A DNA stretch of 64,000 bases from Dactylorhiza incarnata (GCA_033032865.1 JAWHQI010000068.1:2480001-2544000); one strand, 5' to 3'. Numbered from the stretch's first letter, positions 55,036 through 64,000 are shown. Notes: generated by a model not told the origin, from the sequence alone. Translations and numbers: made by a program.

Positions 55036-57165
55036 ATGGAAAGGTTTTCCTCCAAGCTCCCAGTTTGCACTAAGGTGAATTTCCCCATGTGCAAAGAAAG
55101 AGTTATCTTTTACATGGAAGCAAATGATCCCCGAATCTCCCAGATAGTTAAGGAAGGTCCCCATATTCCCATGGTTGCTTCTACCATTGATGCCACCAAA
55201 AAATTACCAAAGAAAGTGATGGACATGACAAAGGATGAAATTGCACTTGTCACTCTGGACAAGAAAGCAAAGCACATCATAGCAGGTGCAATTAATGATT
55301 CAATGCTACAAAATCTAATTCACTGCAAGTCTGCTAAGGAGATGTGGGATTCCATAGTGGTCCTTATGGAAGGTACTGAAGAAGTTCGAGATGACAGGAA
55401 GTCTTTGCTGAACCAAGAATATGAAGCCTTCAAGCAACAAGGCAAAGACACAATTTTTGACACCTACGAGAAATTCTTCAAGATTGTAAATGGTCTGAGA
55501 AACTATGGAAGAGAATTCACCGTGGGTGAACTAAACGATAAATTCCTTAGATCCATGTCTAAGGAATGGGACCCCAAGGTGATAGCTATCAGAGAATATG
55601 GTAAGTTGGCTACTACGGAGCCACAGATTCTGTTTGGCAAGATCTTATCACATGAGCTCAAGCTGAATATCAGAAAAGCTGAAGAAGATGGATGCTCCAC
55701 ATCTGGAAGAGAGAACTCTGTGGCACTGAAGGCCAAAGAGTCAAGAAGAGGTAAAGCTAGATCATTTGAAAGGACACAGCCTTCAGATGAAGACGATGAG
55801 TCTGTGGCTTGCTCATCAAGCTCAGACATGTCCGATGGAGAGTTCTCTTCACTCTCCAAGAAATTCAAGAAATTTCTCAGAAAAAGGAGCCAAAGAAGAT
55901 CAAGGCGTGATGATGAACATCACAAGAAAGAACACAGCAACGACAAGTATAAATCTAAACCTAATAAACATGTTTCGACTGATATTGTCTGTTATTGTTG
56001 TAATAAGCCATGACATTTAAGCACGGACTGTCCATACAAGAAGAAAGAAGGATCGAGGAAGGAAGAGAATAAGTCCTTCAAGAATAAAAGAAAAGAAGAA
56101 AAGAGCTTCTTGGCAAAGAAGACCAAGACTCTTAGTGACAGTGACTCAGGGAAGTCAAGCTCAGATGAAGAAGCCTATTTTGGGCTTATGGCACATTCAG
56201 ATGAGGAAGGAAGTGTCTCCTCATACAAAGGGAAGGTAAACTCGCACACTCCTCATTCTGCATCTGAAACTGACTCCAATGCAAATGAAGGCTATTCTTC
56301 AGAGGTAGATTCAGATTTAATGACTCAGTATAAAGCCGTTTTGGAAGGATTTGACAAATGCCGCAAGGTAGTCAAATCTCAAGCAAAAGAGATTAAATCT
56401 CTCAAGACGATGGAATCAGATTTGAGGGAGGAAATTGAAAAATTAACTCCTCTCAAAGATGAAATCCAAATCTTGAAAGATGAACTTCAAAGCTCTACTG
56501 AATTATTAAATCTTAAGGAGAAGTTTATAAATGAATTAGAAGAAAAGTTAGTGGTGGAAAGGAAGATAGTTGAAAGCTTCTCCAAACCAAAAACTATTCT
56601 TCCAATCATTGAAAGATTTTCTGCTCTTGCGAAGGTTAGTGGCCTTAGTCATAAGGCTGAAAGTAGTAAGGCTGCCAAGAAAAGAGTTGTTAAAGGTAAG
56701 GTCAAGGTTGACCAAAATCAAACCCATCCCCGGTGCCTCGAAACAACTGCTTTCAAGGCACCTTATGAAAAAGTAATCCCCAAGGACCATGGTTCATTTG
56801 TTCATGGATCAGTTGTCAAGAAAGCACCAAAGATTAAATCTATTGTTGCTAAATCTCATGAAGAGAAGAAGGAGCCATGTGTATGTTGCAATCACGAGGC
56901 TTCTACTTCTAAGAATGTTATTCCTGCCAAACTCCCCGTTCAAAAGTTACAACAGGAGAACAAGAGAAGATACAATCGATTTGATTGTTGGTGTTGTGGC
57001 AAAGTTGGTCACTTCACCATAGATTGTTGATTTAACCCCAAATATTATAAGACTCCACGGGTTAACAATGTAAGAATGACCCCTTACAATGTTAACACTC
57101 TGAGTGGTGTTTATCTAACCAGGAACCTAGGACCCAAATCCTTTTGGGTTCCTAAGGGAAATTAA
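55036..57165 (+). pseudogene. E10 Gag, second copy, two nonsense codons in one 710-codon frame
   Basis: Same domains as the first copy: capsid, first knuckle, coiled coil, second knuckle, then LGPKSFWVPKGN and TAA at 57163-57165. The frame is unbroken except for TGA at 56011-56013, inside the first knuckle (where the other copy has GGA), and TGA at 57028-57030, after the second knuckle (where the other copy has TGG). The conserved end just after WVPKG shows the natural Gag length of the family, about 709 residues, with no pol fused. Confidence 0.9.
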
Positions 57166-57663
57166 TCTGTGTTTGCAGGTATGTCCACAGGCCAACCAAA
57201 ACTCTAATCAGGCATTTGGACAAGTGAATGTTCTTGGTACATGACCAGAACAAGCAGTATATAGCAGGGATGTTATAAGCTTAGAAAATCAGTCCAGGCA
57301 CTGAAACTCTAAGGGGGAGATAAGGCAAAGGGGGAGAAAAGATTGAGGGGTAGCTGATTCTACATATATTCCCAATTGTGTACTCCTATGCAGTTGCTGA
57401 GGGGGAGCTTTGAGCTCTCATGCTTTTTCATCCCTATCTAAAGTAGTCAGAAAGGGGGAGAGAAGTTGAAATTGCAAGAGAAATTGTATAGGGGAGAGAA
57501 GTTGAAGCTGGGAAAGAAGAGAAAGTTGAAAGAGAAAGTTGAAAGGGAGAGAAAATTGAAAATGCTAAGTTTTTAAACTCTCCTTATCTATTTGATATAT
57601 ATATTTATTTAAGTGCAATTCAACTCAGTACATAGGTTCTGACTTCTTCAAATAGGGCGAGAT
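57166..57663 (+). other. E10 3' non-coding region, second copy
   Basis: Same purine tracts as at 52902-53399; the final tract is AAATAGGGCGAGAT before LTR c. Confidence 0.8.
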
Positions 57664-59177
57664 TGTTGGGTATTGTAGCCACAATTACCTTGATTTGAAG
57701 AAGTGTTCCTTTGAACTAAGTTGAATTGAGTTGTATTTGATGTTGTTCTCTAGTTATGTGTTTGCAGGTTATAAATTGCTAAGTGCACACCAAAGTCAGG
57801 TTGCAATGGATCACCAAACACAGTTCTAGACAATGTAATCCCTCATTGTGTAGAACAAAGTGTTGGTCCATGTGTAATCTCTCTATTGGGGTGTACTTCT
57901 TATACTCATAACTGAAGGTTTTCATGTTTGAGGAGTGTAGCAGGTTTTCAGAAGAAAAGAAATTTTTGCTGACTCAATTCGTCGAGATGTCTCGTGAAGT
58001 CACGACGAATCCAGACAGAAGCCAAATTTCTAGTTTGAAGAAGAAATTTCAGCGGCTAAGTCTATTCGTCGAATGTTCTCGAGAACTCCCGACGAATATC
58101 GACGAATGCAGACAGAAGTCAAAAAGGCAGACTTGTGAAGGAAAATGCACGGCTAAGTCAATTCATCGTATGTTCTCGAGAACTCCCGACGAATTCCGAC
58201 GAATGAAAACAGAAGACAGTTTTCATGCTTTGATCAGAATTTTCAAAGGCCAAGTCAATTCGTCGAATGTTCAAGTGAAGTCTCGACGAATGACGGACAG
58301 ACCGATTTCAATTTTATGTTTCGTTTTTGAAAATTAGGTTTGCCCGCCGTGTACAGTACACGTGGCGACCATTCCTTATCTGTCTCTCGAACCGTTGGAG
58401 GTTTCCCTATATATAATCTCTTCTTTTAGGGAAAACTAAGAAGAGAACAAAAAGAAGATTTCTCCCGATCGAAAAAGAAGAAGATCGCCGTTTCTTCTTC
58501 CTCTCGCTGGAAAAGTTTTCTGAGATCTAAAGTGCGCCTCTCAAGATACGTTCTTCAGAGCTGCTAGAGATTTCTCAGATAAGAAGGCCTTTGATCAAGT
58601 TGATGCTCTCAATATTGAAGATCTTTTCGATTTAATCAAAGGGCCTACTCAGATCAGGTTTGTCGTTTCCTTTTTTCTTCCTAATCCTTGAAGATCCAAA
58701 CTTTCACTCTAAAGGAAGAAGAAGATTCAGTCTTTCCAGATCTGAACTTAATCTCTATTGAGATTCAAGAGAAGTTTCGTTTTAAACTTTATTTAATTCC
58801 TGTAGGAGTTTTTACTCCGAGTTATTTTTGTAGGAGTGGTTTACTCCGAGTTGTAGGAGTTGTTTACTCCGAGTTGTAGGAGTTGTTTACTCCGAGTTGT
58901 AGGAGTTGTTTACTCCGAGTTTGTAGGAGCCATTGTCTCTGAGTGTAGGATTTGTTGATAAATCCGAGTTTTGGTGAAGTTGCCGACGCTAGCCCGAAGT
59001 GCTAGATAGGCGGAGCGGGAGAGAGGAGTACCCACCTTGGGGAACCTCTATAAATCTTGTGTCTCTGTGCTGTGATAATTTTTGTTGTGTTTGTGCAAAA
59101 GTTTTTATTCCGCAATCACAGTACAGATCACCTATTCACCCCCTCTAGGTGATTTAGGTAAACGACGATTTCTTTCA
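57664..59177 (+). repeat. E10 LTR c (1514 bp)
   Basis: TGTTGGGTATTG to TTTCTTTCA, followed by ACCTA. Hairpin modules are at 57975-58300, where the first module lacks about 9 bases relative to LTR a. Confidence 0.93.
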
Positions 59178-59310
59178 ACCTATTTCCAGGGTTTTCCACG
59201 ATAAAAAGATTTCTTGCCAGCCACCTCAATTCTCTGTGACTGATTGCGCGCTCAACCGCTGCCTGGCTAAGACGATCCATTTTAGACCGAGGAGCCTCGA
59301 GAAGGCTGCA
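59178..59310. repeat. Repeat X, copy 2, right part
   Basis: ACCTATTTCCAGGGTTTTCCACGAT continues the text broken at 49160 and matches 27942-28085, ending in TA-rich DNA. Confidence 0.82.
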
Positions 59311-59490
59311 ATATATTTATATATATATATATACATATCTACATATATATACATATCTACATATATATACATATCTACATATATATACATATCTACATAT
59401 ATATACATATCTAAATATATATACAAATATATATACATATATATATACATATATATATACATATATATACATATATATATATTGCGTCGG
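59310..59490. repeat. AT-rich microsatellite with an 18-bp unit
   Basis: ACATATCTACATATATAT repeats about five times, then grades into ATATATAC repeats. Tyr/Ile-only frames on both strands are artefacts. A second TA run lies at 59577-59597. Confidence 0.9.
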
Positions 59491-60579
59491 AGAGATAGAT
59501 ATGGCATGGTGTACTGTTGCGCCGATAGTACTGTCGCGATGGGTGCAACGGCGGCGGGCCGTGCCGTTCGACTCGTGTATATATATATATATATATATCT
59601 TTATTATATAAGGCAATATACTAATATCCCCGCTCTTACCGCACTTTCATTTCACACCATTGGATGTTTAGGATAAATTAAATCTCAACCACTTATTAGA
59701 TTAGCCGAACCACTCATTATCTGAACCACTCATAATAATTTTAAACCACTTATAATAGACACCTTGGTCATCCACGATTTTTTCTAACCAATAATTTTAG
59801 GCGGTTTCCTAAATCAAAGCCACGATTTTTTGTAACCCATTATTTGTGGGGGTTAGTAAATCAAAGCCGAATAAACCTCCCATCGCACATTCATTTCATT
59901 CTCACGCCGCGTATACGGAAGTTCCTCGCTTCTCGCCTCCATCTCCCTTGCATTCGCCGGTCTGCTTCCTCGCTCCTCGCCTCCGTCTCCCCTGCATTCG
60001 CCGGTCTGCATACTCGCTCCACGCCTCCATCTCCTCTGCATCCGGCACTCTGGATCCGGCTCGCAATCACGCATACTAAGCACTCAAACCCGATGCCCCT
60101 GCCGCTCCTCTTCTTCTTATGAAACGACTTCAGGTATGTTTCTTCTCTTTTATTTCTATCTTCCTTCATCATCTTTCCCTGCCACTCCTCCTCCTCTTCT
60201 AAAATATAAGTTCTATTTATTACTGAACATGCATATCTGCATTTCTTATTCTCGCCTGAAGGCAAATACCTAGGTCAACGACCACTATTCGCCGCCTGCA
60301 ATCGAAGCCACTGCACCCGCCTACAATCGAAGCCTCCCTGATCAGCCTTCATCCACCTCTGCAACCTCCGGTAAAAACAACTTCTTCCCCCATTAATTCA
60401 TTATTGTTCTTCTCTTCCTAGAGTGCAATCAAATCTAATGCATAGATAAAATTTGAATATCAAAACTTTCAATGAAAACCAAATTGAGGATGTAGCCATT
60501 ATGATATGTGATTACAAAGAAACAAAACTGGGGATGTAGCCATTAGGATATGTGATTAGAAATAAACAAAATTGGGGAT
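59491..60579. other. Unassigned segment with possible Helitron 5' end
   Basis: After the TA run, TCTTTATTATATAAGGCAAT at 59598 (preceded by A) resembles plant Helitron starts. GC-rich text at 59925-60050 repeats CGCCTCCATCTCC..TGCATTCGCCGGTCTGC about three times. At 60485-60575 a 46-bp GGATGTAGCCATTAGGATAT unit is present twice. No long frame, no CTRR hairpin end and no terminal inverted repeat that I could confirm. Confidence 0.35.
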
Positions 60580-61173
60580 TGTTGAAATTGTTCAAGTGGA
60601 AGTTTGTGGAGTTGGCGGTCTGGGGGGAGACCGTGCAGTCTGGTCTGACCGCACGGTCTTGCGGTCTCCTTTGGCGGTCTGACCTCTCTGGTCTAGCCGC
60701 GGGCTATTCGGTGTGACCGCCGGTCTTTTGTTCAAGGGTACCGAGGTGAGGCTGCGTGGTCTGGTGCTTGTAACCACGTGGTGGGGGCAGCCCGGTCTGG
60801 TGGCTGTCCGGTTTCTTTGTGGTGCGCGCGGACTAAGGTCTTCTTATTCGCGCGATCTCCGTTGTGTGCTCGTATGGCTGGTCCTTCGGAGATCTGCTGG
60901 TGTATACGGTCACAGGTGTCTGGTCGACTTGGCGGGCTGTTGCCCTAGTCGGTCTGGTGTGTTCGCAGTCTCTGGAGGAGGTCGGGTGGCGAACACAGGT
61001 GGTGAGCATCATGATCGGGCGAGTTGTCATGATCGCGCGGCTTCTGTTGAAGTCGGCAAGCTCACTAAGCCGGAGGATTTCTTTGCTGATCACGCGGGTT
61101 GACCGGTCTGGTCGTGCGATCAAGGGGCGGTGACTCTATCTCATAGGGTGGTGACTGGATCAGGTCTCACGCC

Positions 61174-61180
61174 TATAAAT
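61174..61180 (+). promoter_or_regulatory. TATA box of E12 LTR
   Basis: TATAAAT in CGCCTATAAATAGGATCC. Confidence 0.7.
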
Positions 61181-61626
61181 AGGATCCACTTTTGCATCAA
61201 ACATATCACACCAAGTGTAAGTTGAGCTCGCGTCCTGTTCTTGCGGTCTCTTTTTTGTGACCAGTCGGTCTTGCTGATTGAACTTCCTTTGTGCAGCTTC
61301 TGCGGATTGTGCGGGCAGCAGTGGTCATCTCCTTTTCTGAAGGTGTTTAGGCGGTCTCGTGGCTTGCAGTGCGGGTTGCTGGAGTTCGGGAGAATCAGTG
61401 GCAGATCGCGGGGTTCTCAGTTGGTGTTGTTCAAGTCGCTGGCAGACAGTTTGGGCGATCTTGTCTTCTAGTCGAGTGAACTATCAGGTCGGGCGGTCAG
61501 GCGGTCTCAGGAAGGCAGACCACTGGTTATCTATTTAGCTTGCTTTTCTCTTCTATTTTTGTGTACTGGCAAAATCATGTCTCACCAAGTATACCTCGCC
61601 TTGTAATGAAGTTTTCTGCTAGCATC

Positions 61627-61632
61627 AATAAA
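61627..61632 (+). terminator. Polyadenylation signal AATAAA of E12 LTR
   Basis: CATCAATAAAGATTG, 450 bp after the TATA box and about 90 bp before the LTR end, a usual R/U5 position. Confidence 0.55.
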
Positions 61633-61723
61633 GATTGAAGTTGTTTTTCATGTGCTTCTGGTTGTTGGCTTGAACTTTGATTTATACTATTCCTGCTCAC
61701 TCCTAGATCTTGAAAATTTCACA

Positions 61724-61738
61724 TGGTATCAGAGAGAG
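61724..61738 (+). other. E12 primer binding site (initiator tRNA-Met type)
   Basis: TGGTATCAGAGAGAGG two bases after the LTR end. Confidence 0.85.
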
Positions 61739-61812
61739 GTTGGAGTGGATAGAGCAGTGATTAAATCATAGTTGTCATCGCCTTTGTGAAGAAGGAACCA
61801 GTGGTAGAGCCA

Positions 61813-62260
61813 TGGAAGCAAGGGGTCTTGGAATTGAGATGCTAAACTCGACCAACTTAAGAAGTGGAGGACTTGTATGCAGAGTTATCTTCTGGGTGAG
61901 GACCTCTGGGAGGTGGTTGGAGGAGAGAGCACGGAGGAAGTTATTCGGATTGGGGATAATGATCATGAGGTGAGGAACTGGAGGCGGATTAATGCCAAAG
62001 CAGAGTTCGCCCTAAAAAGTGCAATATCACCTGATTTGTTTGATCACATCTTGGGGTGTGGATCAGCTGCTGAGATCTGGAGAGCCCTGTATGGGCTGTT
62101 AAACAAGAAGAATGTGGCTAGACTTCAGTTCCTGGAAAATGAGCTGGCCAGATCGGCTCAAGGTGATCTTCCTATCTCTACGTTCTTCTTGAAGATGAAG
62201 AACCAGTGCGCTGAGATTTCAGCATTGGATCCTGATGAGACAAGGCGAAGCTAAAGAGGC
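61813..62260 (+). pseudogene. E12 Gag N-terminal part, frame-shifted
   Basis: ATG at 61813 gives MEARGLGIEMLNSTN, then the frame changes near 61857. The next frame (from about 61860) has MQSYLLGEDLWEVVGG, NAKAEFALKSAISPDLFDHI, SAAEIWRALYGLLNKKN and FFLKMKNQCAEISALDPDE, the DUF4219/UBN2-type copia Gag. It stops at 62254 after a second small indel in GATGAGACAAGGCGAAG; the proper frame resumes in the next feature. Confidence 0.82.
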
Positions 62261-64000
62261 ACATCATCCGTGGGTTGCGAAAGGAGTATGTGGCCTATGT
62301 TACGTCGGTGCAGGGTTGGGAAAATCAGCCGTCTCTGCTGGAGCTAGAAAATCTGCTTGCATCGCAGGAGAGTCTGGCAAGGCAGATGGCGGGGGTGTCA
62401 GTGTCTGGGGGAGATGGCGAAGTTCTCTTCATAGGAAAGAAGAAGAAGTGGGATAAGAAGAAGACCGCTGGAGACAATGGGCCTTCAACTTCGGGACAGC
62501 AGGAGAGGGGCTATGCTCCTACGGCTGAAGGGAAGAAGAAGGGGGAAGGTCCCAAGTGCTTCAGATGCGGGAAGCTTGGTCACATCAGGAAGGATTGCCG
62601 GGTGAATCTTCATCCAGGGCATGCTGCTGCAGGAAATGAGGAAGCTGAGGACAGGCAGAATGATGGAGGATGGGAAGGAGCCTTCTCGGCTTCTGTTGGA
62701 GCTGCAGCTTCTATCAACTATCAGGAGGACTGGATCGTGGACTCGGGGTGTGGTCATCACCTTACCGGGGACGAGTCGAAGCTTTCTTCAGCTCAGCCGT
62801 ACTCAGGTAATGATGCCATTATTACTGCTGATAATACCATGCATGCTGTCGAGAAGGTGGGAGTTGTTTCCTTGGGTAGTGATAGAGGGCCACTAACATT
62901 GAAGAGTGTCTATCATGTGCCCGGAATGAGGAAAAATCTCTTCTCCATGACCAACGCTGTAGACGCTGGGTATCACGTTTTGTTTGGCCCAACAGAAGTG
63001 AGGTTTCTTCGAAATGTGGAGGCGGTGAAGGCTGAGGTCGTTCATATGGGGAGAAGGGCAAAATACTTGCTCGTTTTATCGACAAGTTCTTATGTCGACA
63101 AGATGCGGACGAAAGATAGTACTGTCTTATGGCACGAGAGGTTGGGGCATGTAGGGATGGATAAGCTGAAGTCTATGGCGGTGAAAGGTCTGGTCAAGGG
63201 TCTGCCTAGTCTATCCTCCTACGGAGATGGTCATATTTGCGCAGGATGTCAGTTTGGCAAGTCTCATCGACTACCATTTGACAAGTCACAGACAAGGAGT
63301 AGTATGCGGTTGGAGTGCATCCACGGTGACTTGATGGGACCGACTGCTATCCCAAGCCTCGGAGGCAGCAGGTATATGCTGGTGTTGATCGATGATTACA
63401 CCAGATATGTCTAGGTTTATTTCTTGAAGGAGAAGACGGAGGCATTTGCCAAGTTTGTGGAGTTCAAAGAGCTTATGGAGGGTCGGCTAGGCCTGCGGGT
63501 TAAGAAGTTGATGACTGATAACGGAGGGGAGTTCACCTCTAGTGAGTTCTCTACTTTTTGCAGGAAGGCAGGCATCCTGAGGGAGCTTACTTGTGCGCAT
63601 ACTCCACAACAAAACGGAGTTGTAGAGTGGAAGATCCATCATTTGATGGAGACCTGCAAGTGTTGGCTGCATGCCAAGAGTATCCCAAAGTTCTTCTAGG
63701 AGGAGGGAATGTCTTGTGCTGCCTACGTCATCAACAGGATGCCTTTCAGTCCCATCAACATGAAGACCCCGCATGAATTGATGTTCAAGGAAAAGCCAAG
63801 CATCGCGCACCTTCGGGTGTTTGGTTCCACCTGCTATGTGCACGTTCCAGATGCGCTTCGGACGAAGCTAGATGCGAAAGCAAGGAAGCTAGTCTTCATG
63901 GGATATGATGATCGGAAGAAGGGATGGAAGTGCATGGGCCCGGAGATGTGGAGATTTGTTGTATCTCGCGACGTCGTGTTCGACGAGGTAACGTCCTACA
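62235..64000 (+). pseudogene. E12 Gag C-terminus, protease and integrase, two amber codons
   Basis: One continuous frame to the window end. Zinc knuckle CFRCGKLGHIRKDC; protease DWIVDSGCGHHLTGD; VYHVPGMRKNLFS; GAG-pre-integrase LWHERLGHVG and CAGCQFGKSHRLPF; integrase HGDLMGP, LIDDYTRYV, MTDNGGEF and TPQQNGVVEWK, where W replaces the usual R of this motif; then AAYVINRMPFSP, PHELMFKEKPS and LRVFGSTCYVHVP. The only stops are TAG at 63412-63414 and TAG at 63697-63699. Both stand where copia integrases usually have Trp, so TGG-to-TAG is the simplest reading. Reverse transcriptase should follow outside the window. Confidence 0.88.

Larger units (their letters stand above)
49161..59177 (+). mobile_element. 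E10: tandem LTR-gag-LTR-gag-LTR array of a non-autonomous SIRE-like element
   Basis: Three near-identical LTRs (49161-50683, 53400-54946, 57664-59177) separate two near-identical internal regions of about 2.72 kb (50684-53399, 54947-57663). Each internal region has a primer site, a gag-only frame and polypurine tracts. ACCTC (49156-49160) and ACCTA (59178-59182) flank the whole array, and repeat X continues on both sides, so it sits at one insertion site. No pol anywhere. The LTR ends (TTCACCCCCCTCTAGGTGATTTAGG) and Gag place it with SIRE-type copia elements. Confidence 0.92.
60580..61721 (+). repeat. E12 5' LTR (1142 bp)
   Basis: TGTTGAAATTG to GAAAATTTCA. The U3 part has repeated GGTCTGACC/GCGGTCT words, including the hairpin AGACCGTGC..GCACGGTCT near 60632-60660 and GGCGGTCTGACCTC at 60673-60686. 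TATA box at 61174, poly(A) signal at 61627. Short frames inside are not genes. Confidence 0.88.
60580..64000 (+). mobile_element. E12: Ty1/copia element, 5' LTR to integrase, runs off the right edge
   Basis: LTR 60580-61721, primer site, gag, protease, GAG-pre-integrase and integrase in copia order, cut at the window end before reverse transcriptase. Lineage not assigned; the LTR and Gag differ from the SIRE-type elements here. Confidence 0.88.

Noticed and set aside
59226..59676. Tyr/Ile-only reading frames
   Set aside because: Translation of the ATATAC microsatellite.
60713..61133. Frames of 90-130 codons in the E12 LTR on both strands
   Set aside because: They overlap each other and the U3 palindromes, and no domain is recognised.

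Overview
This window looks like intergenic DNA from a large, repeat-rich flowering-plant genome. Almost every stretch longer than a few hundred bases belongs to an LTR retrotransposon or to something nested in one. The plant assignment rests on SIRE-type Ty1/copia elements, a Tekay/del-type Ty3/gypsy chromovirus with a C-terminal chromodomain, Tat-like gypsy gag genes, initiator tRNA-Met type primer sites (TGGTATCAGAGC) and a Harbinger-like MITE. I found no host protein gene, tRNA, rRNA or CRISPR array. The species cannot be named from this.

Layout. 1-4284: very long gypsy LTR, minus strand (E1), cut by the window edge. 4285-14034: SIRE-type copia element, minus strand (E2), both LTRs present and gag-pol broken. 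14035-24843: non-autonomous SIRE-like element, plus strand (E3), with gag only; it carries a Harbinger-like MITE (17187-17930) and a solo LTR (18424-20042, CTTGT target duplications). 24844-28674: duplicated LTR debris and a hairpin-bearing repeat X. 28675-37800: Tekay-type gypsy element (E5) whose two ends carry unrelated LTRs and whose reverse-transcriptase core is missing. 37801-39252: 5' part of a Tat-like gypsy element (E6). 39253-42316: 5' part of a SIRE-type copia element (E7). 42317-48899: gag-only gypsy element, minus strand (E8), carrying about 26 copies of an 85-bp satellite and an approximately 60-bp minisatellite in each LTR. 48900-49160 and 59178-59310: second copy of X, split by 49161-59177 (E10), a tandem array LTR-gag-LTR-gag-LTR inside one target duplication. 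59310-60579: AT microsatellite and an unassigned segment with a possible Helitron start. 60580-64000: copia element (E12) with 5' LTR, gag, protease and integrase, cut by the window edge.

How the parts relate. The left side reads as nested insertions: E1 in the 3' LTR of E2, and E2 in the 5' LTR of E3. The right side reads E5, then E6, E7 and E8, each truncating the one before, but the expected right-hand remainders are not in the window. Three families (E3, E8, E10) keep gag and lack pol, so they would need enzymes from autonomous relatives such as E2. Many of the coding breaks are C-to-T or G-to-A changes, as expected from deamination of methylated cytosine; others are frameshifts.

The best candidate for something undescribed is not a gene. 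In at least six distinct LTR families here, an array of CpG-rich self-complementary words lies roughly 10-130 bp upstream of the TATA-like box, and some words (TTCGTCGAA, CTAGCGC/AACGCC, GGCGGTCTGACCTC) are shared between Ty1 and Ty3 LTRs that otherwise show no similarity.
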